A stretch of 7,771 nucleotides of DNA, taken from positions 1-7,771 of the forward strand of contig DATECU010000215.1 of the NCBI GenBank assembly GCA_035286745.1, read 5' to 3'. This stretch comes from DATECU01 sp035286745. GTDB lineage: Bacteria; Acidobacteriota; Vicinamibacteria; Fen-336. Both the position numbers and the translations under genes were made by a program. The notes under the pieces are model-generated. The model saw only the letters and a program-made list of their open reading frames with translations, did no database searches and had not been told where the DNA came from. Within the stretch, counting starts at the first letter, position 1; each line of letters begins with the position of its first letter. Below are positions 1-6,169 of this stretch, piece after piece.

Positions 1-893
1 TCGCCTTCGTCGCCCGCGGCAGGGAAGTGAGCAACCGGGAACAGCGCCTCTTGGGCCACCGCCCGGGAGACGATTTCCTCCAGGGAAAGCTCGCCCTCGC
101 CCTCCGCCGCCGGCATCGGCGGACTCGGCGGCGGCGGGCTGATGTCGATCTGGTCGTCGAGGAACTGGCTCTCGGCGGGGTCCTCCAGGGCCTCGTCCGG
201 CAGCTCCTGCAGGTCCTCGGGGGGCTCTTCGAGGACCGGACCGGCCCACTGCGGCGGGACCGCGGCGTCGGCTCCAGCGTAGACGCCGACCACCACCCGC
301 GCGGCCCGGGCCATGCGTCCCCTCAGGCGATACCCGCGGAGCAGCTCCTTGACCACCACCTGGTGGTGCTCGGATTCCTCCACCGCCTGCGTCTGCACCG
401 CCTCGCTGACCGCTGGATCGAAAGCCATCCCCAGGACCGGGATGCGCTCCAGCCCCTCGTCTTGCAGGGTTTGGAGCAGTTGCGTGCGGACCAGGATCAG
501 GCCCTCGATCAAGGGCTCTGCCGCCTGGGTGCTCTCGGCCGCTTCCAGGGCGCGGTCGAGGTTGTCCAGGATCTCGATGAACTTGAGCAGCAATCGCTCG
601 CGGCGCTGATCGAAGCGGCGTTCGACGTTCTTGGCGGTCCGATCCCGGAAGCCGTCGTTGTCCATCTTGAGCTTGCGGTAGGCGGCCAGCACCTCGGCCA
701 GGCGGTCCTCCGCCAAACGTGCTCGTTGTTGATAGGCTTCGGCGGCGCCATCGGCCGGTGCCGGCTCCAGGGCGTCGGTCAGCGCCGAGGGGAGAGCTTC
801 GGCCGGCTCCTCACTCGGAGTCAGGCCCGGGGGCGGCTCTACCGGGCCGCTCCCTGCGGGGCTCTCGGGCCCATCGGCCGGCTCGTCCTGCAA
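1..893 (-). CDS. grpE: GrpE, DnaK nucleotide-exchange factor, with long C-terminal extension (3' partial)
   Basis: GrpE is the cytoplasmic co-chaperone that releases ADP from DnaK/Hsp70. The visible 297 codons divide into three parts. Residues 1-54 are a low-complexity Pro/Glu/Ala tail, usual for GrpE N-termini. Residues 55-205 are the GrpE domain: a long helix (around AYRKLKMDNDGFRDRT), then FIEILDNLDRALEA, EGLILVRTQLLQTLQDEGLERI, and the beta-wing block with GMAFDP, SEAV and LLRGYRLRGRMARAARVVVGVY. Residues 206-297 and beyond are an acidic, proline-rich extension; GrpE usually ends near VVV(S/G). The gene leaves the window without a stop. The start is a TTG: an in-frame TGA lies 21 nt upstream, no other start precedes the domain, and AGGGGGAGGA sits just ahead of the TTG. 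No hrcA, dnaK or dnaJ is seen beside it, although the downstream side is cut off. The family call is firm; the role of the extension is unknown. Confidence 0.9.
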   Translation of the reverse strand, partial: MQDEPADGPESPAGSGPVEPPPGLTPSEEPAEALPSALTDALEPAPADGAAEAYQQRARLAEDRLAEVLAAYRKLKMDNDGFRDRTAKNVERRFDQRRERLLLKFIEILDNLDRALEAAESTQAAEPLIEGLILVRTQLLQTLQDEGLERIPVLGMAFDPAVSEAVQTQAVEESEHHQVVVKELLRGYRLRGRMARAARVVVGVYAGADAAVPPQWAGPVLEEPPEDLQELPDEALEDPAESQFLDDQIDISPPPPSPPMPAAEGEGELSLEEIVSRAVAQEALFPVAHFPAAGDEG

Positions 894-943
894 CGGTCCT
901 CCCCCTGGTCCAGGTCAAGGCCTGTCCAACATTGTGAATTATA
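894..943 (-). promoter_or_regulatory. grpE leader: -10 box TATAAT and strong Shine-Dalgarno
   Basis: Reading leftward, a perfect TATAAT lies at 943-938 and a purine-rich ribosome site AGGGGGAGGA at 906-897, with GGAGG ending 4 nt before the TTG start of grpE. I see no convincing -35 hexamer 16-18 nt upstream, no CIRCE-type inverted repeat and no clear sigma32-like pair. The -10 match is therefore suggestive, while the ribosome site is well supported. A five-codon ORF (ATG at 932-930, encoding MLDRP, TGA at 917-915) begins about where transcription would start. Confidence 0.5.
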
Positions 944-974
944 GACCCATGCCGAGGCAGGAACGCGAGTTGGG

Positions 975-2351
975 TTAGTCGGCTCTTGACGCGCCCCGCC
1001 GGGAGGCGCCTGCCAGCAGGACCGTGAGATCGACCACGTTGGTGCCGGTTGGCCCGGTCACGATAAGGTCGCCCAGAGGCCCGAAGAAGCTGTTCGAGTC
1101 GTTTTCCGCCAGGAAGGCGGCGGGAGGCGGCAGGCCCAGGGCTCGCGAACGCAGCAGGCTCTCCTGGTCGGCGATCGCCCCCGCTGCGTCGCTCCTTCCG
1201 TCCACGCCGTCGGTCGCCAGGCTGCCGAAGACAGCGTGGATGGGGAAGCGCGACAGCGGCTCCACCCCGGCCAACACCATCTCCTGATTGCGCCCGCCAC
1301 GACCTTCGCCTCGCACCGTGACCGTGGTCTCGCCCCCGGCCAGCAGGCACACCGGTGGATTCTCGGGGGTTCCCGTCTCTGCACACTCCCGCAGGACCGC
1401 GACCAGCACCCGCGCTGCCTCGCGGGCCTCGCCTTCCAGGCGGGTGGTGAGCACCACGCTCCGGAGGCCCTGGCGGCGCGCCTCTTGGGCGGCCGCCTCC
1501 ACCGTCCAGCGATTGCTGCCGACGACCCGGTTCGACACCCGGCGAAAGAGGGGGTTGCCGGGCTTGGGCGTCTCCGGGGCCTCGCCCCGCTGCCCGGCGT
1601 CAAGGTGGCGCCGCACGGCGGGAGGGGTGGCGCCCCAGACCCCCCGGAGCCGCAGGATCTCAGAGGCCTCGCCGTAGGTTGTGGGATCGGGTACGGTCGG
1701 ACCGGAGGCGATGGTCGAGAGGTCGTCGCCGACCACGTCGGAGAGAACCAAGGCGACCACTCGGGCTGGCGCCGCGGCTCGGGCAAGCCCACCGCCCTTG
1801 AGGCGGGAGAGGTGCTTGCGCACCGTATTCAGCTCGCCGATGCCGGCCCCCGCCCGCATGAGGAGCGACGTCACCGCTGCCTTGTCGGCGAGCGATACCC
1901 CCGGCACCGGAGCGGGCAGCAGCGCCGACGCCCCGCCGGAAACCAGGAGCAGGAGCAGATCGTCCCGGCCCAGGCCCAAGGCCAGCGTCTCCAGCTCTTC
2001 AGCCGCCGCCAGACCGCGCTCGTCGGGCACCGGGTGGCGCGCCACCAAGAGCCGCGTCCGGGTGAGGCCGGAACCCTGAGAGCTGTCGACGGCCAGGGCT
2101 GCCGAGATGCGATCGCCCAACACTTCCTCGGCGGCGCGAGCCATGGTGGTGGCCGCCTTGCCCACCGAGACCACGGCGAGCCGACGGCGAGGGCCAAAAC
2201 GGAAGCGAACGTCAGCCACCGCCAGCGACTCGCCGTCCTGGCGCAGGTGCCGGCGGATCAGCTTGCCGGGGTCGGCGGCTTCCAGGCCGGCGCGCAGGAT
2301 GGCCGAGGCAGCCCGCCTCAGACGGCGCCGATCCCAGCGCGATCCTGACAC
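975..2351 (-). CDS. Glycerate 2-kinase, DUF4147/MOFRL family
   Basis: This enzyme family phosphorylates D-glycerate at the 2-position with ATP to give 2-phosphoglycerate, linking glycerate, serine or glyoxylate breakdown to lower glycolysis. The 458-residue product has the usual full length. The N-terminal DUF4147 domain shows VSVGKAATTMA (62-71; the Lys after Gly is the likely active-site lysine), ARHPVPDERG (104-113), LLLVSGGASALLPAP (134-148), LNTVRKHLSRLKGGGLA (174-190) and LSDVVGDDLSTIASGPTVPDP (203-223). The C-terminal MOFRL domain shows LLAGGETTVTVRGEGRGGRNQE (336-357) and ATDGVDGRSDAAGAI (379-393). The start is GTG, 10 nt after the stop of the small upstream gene, with only a weak AGGA just ahead of it; this suggests co-transcription and perhaps coupled translation. 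Names used for such genes include gckA, garK-like and ttuD; I leave the symbol blank because substrate and pathway are not shown by the neighbours. Confidence 0.92.
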   Translation of the reverse strand: MSGSRWDRRRLRRAASAILRAGLEAADPGKLIRRHLRQDGESLAVADVRFRFGPRRRLAVVSVGKAATTMARAAEEVLGDRISAALAVDSSQGSGLTRTRLLVARHPVPDERGLAAAEELETLALGLGRDDLLLLLVSGGASALLPAPVPGVSLADKAAVTSLLMRAGAGIGELNTVRKHLSRLKGGGLARAAAPARVVALVLSDVVGDDLSTIASGPTVPDPTTYGEASEILRLRGVWGATPPAVRRHLDAGQRGEAPETPKPGNPLFRRVSNRVVGSNRWTVEAAAQEARRQGLRSVVLTTRLEGEAREAARVLVAVLRECAETGTPENPPVCLLAGGETTVTVRGEGRGGRNQEMVLAGVEPLSRFPIHAVFGSLATDGVDGRSDAAGAIADQESLLRSRALGLPPPAAFLAENDSNSFFGPLGDLIVTGPTGTNVVDLTVLLAGASRRGASRAD

Positions 2352-2361
2352 GGTCCTGGGG

Positions 2362-2637
2362 TCAGTGACCCGAGCGCGGGTCCAATTCCGAAAGCCGGGT
2401 CAAGGCTTCAAAGCTCTGGAGCAGGGTCTCGGCCACCGCCGGGAAATCCGAGCGGCAGCAGACGCGGTCGAGATCAGACAGCAGGCGGTCACAGGCCTTC
2501 TCGATGGCCGCTCGGTTACCGTCGTGGACCATCCCCGTGCAGTGCAGGTGATCCAGGTGTCTCAGGAACTCCTCGCGGTAGAAATGGGTGAGGGCTCTCC
2601 GCACTTCGGGATTCAAGGCGTGCTTCTCGGAGACCAC
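2362..2637 (-). CDS. Uncharacterised 91-residue protein, rich in His and Cys
   Basis: I do not recognise the family. The start chosen is GTG at 2637-2635, preceded by GGGAGG with a 4-nt gap. The reading frame stays open to a TTG at 2670, which would give 102 residues, but that TTG overlaps the -10 box of a good promoter and so would not lie on the transcript. The product is soluble-looking and probably all-helical, with no signal peptide or membrane segment. Notable residues are H18, the cluster H28/H30/H32/C33, H38, C49 and C60-C61, which could bind a metal, though no known motif is matched. It begins a likely two-gene unit with the glycerate 2-kinase, 10 nt downstream. Reality as a gene is supported by the promoter, the ribosome site and tight spacing; function is open. 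Confidence 0.75.
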   Translation of the reverse strand: MVSEKHALNPEVRRALTHFYREEFLRHLDHLHCTGMVHDGNRAAIEKACDRLLSDLDRVCCRSDFPAVAETLLQSFEALTRLSELDPRSGH

Positions 2638-2641
2638 AGCA

Positions 2642-2699
2642 CCTCCCGCCGCGTTTCGGACCTGAGACAAGTCTAGCCAAGGCGGTGAAAGCCTGTCAA
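2642..2699 (-). promoter_or_regulatory. Sigma70-like promoter and ribosome site for orphan gene-glycerate kinase unit
   Basis: Reading leftward, a perfect -35 TTGACA (2699-2694) is followed after 18 nt by TAGACT (2675-2670; four of six match TATAAT). The predicted transcript would start near 2663. The ribosome site GGGAGG (2647-2642) lies 4 nt before the GTG at 2637. Finding the promoter in the gap after tsaD suggests that the orphan gene and the kinase can be transcribed independently of mtnA-tsaD. Confidence 0.6.
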
Positions 2700-2720
2700 C
2701 GTAGCATCGCAGGACATCGA

Positions 2721-2755
2721 AGCGAACAGCCTTCAGCGAACAGCCGTCAGCTCCC
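2721..2755. repeat. Short degenerate heptamer tandem repeat (AGCNNNC)
   Basis: On the + strand five 7-nt units follow each other: AGCGAAC, AGCCTTC, AGCGAAC, AGCCGTC and AGCTCCC. Units one and three are identical, so AGCGAACAGCC occurs twice with a 14-nt period. The repeat spans the tsaD stop codon and the start of the gap behind it. It resembles short heptameric intergenic repeats known from several phyla, but with only five units it may be chance or a relic. Confidence 0.5.
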
Positions 2756-3772
2756 GAGCGGTAGATAGGCCTCGGGGTTCAGGTCCCAGCCGGCGCGGAT
2801 TCCCCTCTTGAAGTTCAGGAACCCGGCGGCGGCGATCATGGCGGCGTTGTCGGTGGAGAGGGCGATGGGCGGGACGTAGAGCGGCAGGCCCAGCTCCTGG
2901 CCCAGGCGCACAGCCTCCCGGCGCAGCAGCGTGTTGGCGGCCACCCCGCCGGTGAGCAGCAGCGCCTTCGGTCGCTGGCTGAGCGCCGCTTCCTTGAGCC
3001 GACCCAGCAGCGCGGTGACCACGGCTCGCTGGAAGGAGGCTGCCAGGTCTCGGATCTCCGGTGAAGGACTCGCGGCGTCGGCGGCTGGCGTTATGCCTTC
3101 CCGGCGCACGTGATAGAGGACGGCGGTCTTGAGGCCGCTGAAGGAGAAGTCGGGCCTCCCGTCCTTGATGCGGGCCGGTTTGAACGCCACCGCCCGATCG
3201 TTGGCGCCGGCCGAGAGGCGGTCGATGACCGGGCCGCCGGGATAGCCGAGCCCGAGCAGCTTGGCCACCTTGTCGAAAGCCTCGCCGGCCGCGTCGTCAC
3301 GGGTCCTGCCCAGCAATCGGAACTCGCCGCGAGCAGGCAGGCCAAAGATGCTGGTGTGGCCGCCGGAGACCACGAGCGCCAGCGCCGGCAAGGCGATGTC
3401 GCCGTGGGCGAGGAACGGGGCTTCGAGGTGGCCGGCGATGTGATGAACCGGGATGAGCGGCTTGCCGTGGACGAAGGCGATGCCCTTGGCGGTCTGGACG
3501 CCGACCAGGAGGGCGCCGATCAGGCCGGGTCCATGAGTCACCGCCACCGCGTCGAGGTCGGCATAGCCGACCTTGGCGTCAGCCAGGGCCTGGGTGATGA
3601 CGGGACAGAGGTTTTCGAGGTGGTGACGGGAGGCGATCTCGGGCACCACCCCCCCGTGGATGGCGTGGATCTCGGCCTGGCTGGAGACGACGTTGGCCAG
3701 GATGTGGCGGCCGTCCGCTACCACCGCCGCCGCCGTCTCGTCGCAGGAGGTCTCGATGCCCAGGACGAGCAT
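2747..3772 (-). CDS. tsaD: tRNA N6-threonylcarbamoyladenosine transferase TsaD
   Basis: TsaD (formerly Gcp/YgjD) transfers the threonylcarbamoyl group from threonylcarbamoyl-AMP, made by TsaC/TsaB2, onto A37 of ANN-decoding tRNAs. It works in the cytoplasm with TsaB and TsaE. The 341-residue length is typical. Visible signatures are GIETSCDETAAAVV (5-18), GGVVPEIASRHHLE (40-53), THGPGLIGALLVG (79-91), the metal motif HIAGH with ligands H111 and H115, LVVSGGHT (133-140), GLGYPGGPVID (174-184), DFSFSGLKTAV (208-218), LLTGGVAANTLLR (272-284) and STDNAAM with the third metal ligand D308. The start is ATG, with a modest GGGAAG ribosome site. It lies 21 nt behind the mtnA stop, so the two are probably co-transcribed. 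No tsaB or tsaE is in the window. Every key residue is present and I see nothing abnormal. Confidence 0.97.
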   Translation of the reverse strand: MLVLGIETSCDETAAAVVADGRHILANVVSSQAEIHAIHGGVVPEIASRHHLENLCPVITQALADAKVGYADLDAVAVTHGPGLIGALLVGVQTAKGIAFVHGKPLIPVHHIAGHLEAPFLAHGDIALPALALVVSGGHTSIFGLPARGEFRLLGRTRDDAAGEAFDKVAKLLGLGYPGGPVIDRLSAGANDRAVAFKPARIKDGRPDFSFSGLKTAVLYHVRREGITPAADAASPSPEIRDLAASFQRAVVTALLGRLKEAALSQRPKALLLTGGVAANTLLRREAVRLGQELGLPLYVPPIALSTDNAAMIAAAGFLNFKRGIRAGWDLNPEAYLPLGS

Positions 3773-3793
3773 AACGCTTCCCGCTGGGCCCGC

Positions 3794-4855
3794 TCAGGCG
3801 CGCGGGGCAGGTGTCGCCCCGCCGTCCCCGAACAGCCCCGCCAGGCTCTCCTCGTAGGGCGCCCGCGCCACCCCCGCTTCGGTGACGATGGCGGTCACAT
3901 AACGATGCGGGGTCACGTCGAAGGCGGGATTGCGCACCTCCACCCCGACCGGCGCCAGGCGGCGCCCCCCGTGGTGGGTAATCTCGTCGGCCGAGCGCTC
4001 CTCGATGGGGATGCCGGCACCGGAGGCGGTCGCCCGATCGATGGTGGACAAGGGCGCGGCCACGTAGAAGGGAAGACCGTGTTCCTTGGCCAGAACCGCG
4101 ACCGTGTAGGTGCCGATCTTGTTGGCCACATCGCCGTTCCTGGCGATCCGGTCGGCCCCCACGATCACCGCGTCCAGCTCGCCCCTGGCCATCAGGTGGC
4201 CGGCCATGTTGTCGGCGATCAGGGTGGTGGGGATTTGGTCCTGGAGCAGCTCCCAGGCGGTCAACCGGGCGCCCTGGAGGTAGGGACGGGTCTCGTCGGC
4301 GTAGACCCGCTTCACCTTCCCCTGCCGCGCCGCCGAACGAATGACGCCGAGGGCAGTGCCATAGCCGGCGGTGGCCAGCGCGCCTGCATTGCAGTGGGTG
4401 AGGATGCGCACGCCCGCCGGCAGAAGCTCCGCCCCCAGGTCGCCCATGCGCTCGCAGGCCGCCACGTCCTCGGCGTGAATGGCGAGCGCCTCCTGCAAGA
4501 GCGCGTCGCGGAGCCCGCTGCCGCCGTTCGCGGCGTGGCTCTCGAAGCAGCGCCTCATTCGTTCGATGGCCCAGAACAGGTTGACGGCGGTGGGCCGGGT
4601 GCCGGCCAGGTCGGCGCAGATGGCCGCAAACTCGCGTTCCAGGTCCGCACCTTCCGTCTTGGTGAGGCGGACTCCCAGTGCGATGCCCAGGGCGGCCGCC
4701 ACGCCAATGGCGGGGGCGCCGCGAATCGCCATGTCCTTGATCGCTCCAGCCACCTCCTTGTGGTCGCGGCAGCGCAGGTAGACCTCTTCCGAGGGCAGGC
4801 GCCGCTGGTCGATCATCACCACGGCACCGTCACGCCATTCGACGGTTGGAACCAA
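3794..4855 (-). CDS. mtnA: S-methyl-5-thioribose-1-phosphate isomerase MtnA
   Basis: MtnA converts 5-methylthioribose 1-phosphate to 5-methylthioribulose 1-phosphate, the aldose-ketose step of methionine salvage (also of methylthio-sugar shunts). The sequence shows VEWRDGAVVMIDQRRLP near the start, MAIRGAPAIGVAAALG, RPTAVNLFWAIERM, ILTHCNAGALATAGYGTALG (catalytic Cys, residue 155 from the chosen start), ADETRPYLQGARLTAWEL, GADRIARNGDVANKIGTY (catalytic Asp, residue 235) and NPAFDVTPHRYV. These separate MtnA from the related eIF2B alpha and ribose-1,5-bisphosphate isomerase proteins. I place the start at the TTG 4855-4853: GGTGAGG stands 5 nt ahead and MVPTVEW matches common MtnA N-termini. 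The alternative in-frame TTG at 4870-4868 adds five residues (358 total), but its GGAG is only 2 nt away. No other salvage gene is nearby. Probably the first gene of an mtnA-tsaD unit. Confidence 0.95.
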   Translation of the reverse strand: MVPTVEWRDGAVVMIDQRRLPSEEVYLRCRDHKEVAGAIKDMAIRGAPAIGVAAALGIALGVRLTKTEGADLEREFAAICADLAGTRPTAVNLFWAIERMRRCFESHAANGGSGLRDALLQEALAIHAEDVAACERMGDLGAELLPAGVRILTHCNAGALATAGYGTALGVIRSAARQGKVKRVYADETRPYLQGARLTAWELLQDQIPTTLIADNMAGHLMARGELDAVIVGADRIARNGDVANKIGTYTVAVLAKEHGLPFYVAAPLSTIDRATASGAGIPIEERSADEITHHGGRRLAPVGVEVRNPAFDVTPHRYVTAIVTEAGVARAPYEESLAGLFGDGGATPAPRA

Positions 4856-4944
4856 GCGAGCCTCACCCAAAGCTCCAAGTTACTTCGGTTTGGTCGCGCC
4901 TCCAAGCTGGCCGCCTTACAATCGGGCTTTCCAGGAGGCGGCCC
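4856..4944. promoter_or_regulatory. Divergent intergenic region between mtnA and moeA
   Basis: The 89-nt gap separates two genes read away from each other and must carry both promoters. Rightward, TACAAT at 4917-4922 (five of six match TATAAT) stands about 11 nt before the moeA ribosome site; no good -35 is found at the normal distance. Leftward, only a weak pair TTGGAG / TAACTT with a 17-nt gap is seen. At the moeA end, AGGAGG at 4933-4938 is 6 nt before the TTG start at 4945. I see no riboswitch-like structure; the region is too short for a typical SAM or Moco riboswitch. Confidence 0.45.
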
Positions 4945-6159
4945 TTGATCCCCGTCGACGAAGCCCTACGCATCGTTCTCGCGCAGGTGTCCAGCCTGCC
5001 CGCCGAGGAGGTCCCGCTGGGCGAGGCCCTGGGCCGGATACTGGCCGCCGACGTGGCCTCCGACGTCGACATGCCTCCCTTCGATCGCTCGGCCATGGAC
5101 GGCTATGCCCTGCGCGCCGAGGACGCGTCCTCGGTCCCCGCGGTGCTTGAGGTCATGGGCCAGGTGAGGGCGGGGCAGATGCCGCGGGACGCGGTGGGGC
5201 CCGGGCAGGCGGTCCAGATCATGACCGGGGCTCCGGTGCCGGCTGGAGCCACCGCCGTGCAGCAGGTGGAGAGGACGCGCAGCCTGGACCAGGGCCGGCG
5301 GGTCGAGATCGTGGCGGCTGTAGAGGCGGGCGCCAACATTGCCCCTCGCGGCTCCGAGGTGCGGGCGGGCGAGGTGGTCCTGAGCCGGGGGATGCCGGTG
5401 ACTCCCGCCGTGATGGCGGTGCTGTCTGCGGTAGGTGCAGCCCGGGTGAGCGTGGGCTGCCGGCCACGGGTCGCCGTGCTGGTCACCGGCGACGAGCTGG
5501 TGGGAGTGGCGGAGAAGCCGGCGCCAGGCCACATCCGCAACAGTAATGGTTATGCGGTGATGGCGCAGGCCCGCCTGGCCGGCGCCGAGGTCCTCGACCT
5601 GGGGGTGGTCCCCGACGATGCTGGGCGGATCGCCGCCGCCGTCGAGCCCGGGCTCGCCGCCGACGTCCTGCTGGTCTCGGGCGGCGTCTCCGAGGGCGTC
5701 TACGACCTGGTGGAGCCGGTGCTCCAGCGCTTCGGGGTCGAGCTGCTCTTCACCAAAGTGGCCATCAAGCCGGGCGCCCCCCTGGTCTTCGGCCGGCGGG
5801 GAGGAACCCTGGTCTTCGGGCTTCCCGGCAACCCCGTCTCCGCCCAGGTCACCTTCGACTTCTTCGTGCGGGCGGCCCTGCTCCGGATGCAGGGGGCCAC
5901 CGCCGTCTCTCGCCCCACCGTCGAGGTCGAGATCGCGGCCGGGGTCAAGAACCGCTCGGGCCGGCGGGCGCACAGCCCGGCCCGCGTCATGTGGAGTTTC
6001 GGCCGCCTGCTGGCTGAGCCCCTGCGGTCGATGGGCTCCGCCGACATCGTGGCCCACGCCCGGGCCAACGCGCTGCTGGTGATGGAGGCCGAGCGGCTCC
6101 AGGCCGAGGCCGGCGAGCGCCTGCCCGCCGTCCTGCTCGGCGATCTCCTTTCTTCCTGA
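4945..6159 (+). CDS. moeA: Molybdopterin molybdenumtransferase MoeA
   Basis: MoeA inserts molybdate into adenylylated molybdopterin, releasing AMP and completing basic molybdenum cofactor; it acts as a cytoplasmic dimer. The 404-residue product is of normal family length. It shows the N-terminal PVDEALRIVLAQV and ALGRILAADV, then MPPFDRSAMDGYALRAED (43-60), QIMTGAPVPAGATAVQQVE (91-109), APRGSEVRAGEV (133-144), the MoCF-biosynthesis (MogA-like) domain with RVAVLVTGDELV (175-186), GHIRNSNGYAV (195-205), LLVSGGVSEGVYDLVEPVL (242-260), FTKVAIKPGAPLVFGR (269-284) and GLPGNPVSAQVTFDFFV (292-308), and the C-terminal domain IV. The SGGVSxGxYD motif has Glu and Val at its variable positions. The frame is open to 4846, but the TTG at 4945 has a perfect AGGAGG 6 nt ahead and starts exactly at the conserved domain. 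It overlaps no neighbour and is followed by moaC after 10 nt. Confidence 0.96.
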   Translation: MIPVDEALRIVLAQVSSLPAEEVPLGEALGRILAADVASDVDMPPFDRSAMDGYALRAEDASSVPAVLEVMGQVRAGQMPRDAVGPGQAVQIMTGAPVPAGATAVQQVERTRSLDQGRRVEIVAAVEAGANIAPRGSEVRAGEVVLSRGMPVTPAVMAVLSAVGAARVSVGCRPRVAVLVTGDELVGVAEKPAPGHIRNSNGYAVMAQARLAGAEVLDLGVVPDDAGRIAAAVEPGLAADVLLVSGGVSEGVYDLVEPVLQRFGVELLFTKVAIKPGAPLVFGRRGGTLVFGLPGNPVSAQVTFDFFVRAALLRMQGATAVSRPTVEVEIAAGVKNRSGRRAHSPARVMWSFGRLLAEPLRSMGSADIVAHARANALLVMEAERLQAEAGERLPAVLLGDLLSS

Positions 6160-6169
6160 GGTTCCCGCC

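Noticed and set aside
27..944. 305-codon open frame on the + strand
   Set aside because: Antisense to grpE, whose domain is clear on the other strand.
811..1386. 191-codon open frame on the - strand spanning the gap before grpE
   Set aside because: Overlaps the kinase C-terminus in another frame and the grpE leader; Arg/Gly-rich with no domain.
1236..2348. 370-codon open frame on the + strand
   Set aside because: Antisense to the complete glycerate 2-kinase, whose motifs run the full length; no domain seen in this frame.
2671..2746. Possible terminator after tsaD
   Set aside because: The repeats there are direct, not inverted; no stable stem with a T-run was found on the coding strand.
4846..4944. 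N-terminal extension of MoeA by 33 codons
   Set aside because: It would overlap the mtnA start and include the AGGAGG site; conserved MoeA sequence begins right at the TTG 4945.
4856..4944. Possible riboswitch (SAM or Moco type) before mtnA or moeA
   Set aside because: The gap is only 89 nt, is shared by two promoters, and shows no extended paired structure or known motif.
3110..4948. 612-codon open frame on the + strand
   Set aside because: It lies antisense to the intact tsaD and mtnA genes, has low-complexity Gly/Asp/Arg composition and no recognisable domain; this is a GC-rich shadow frame.
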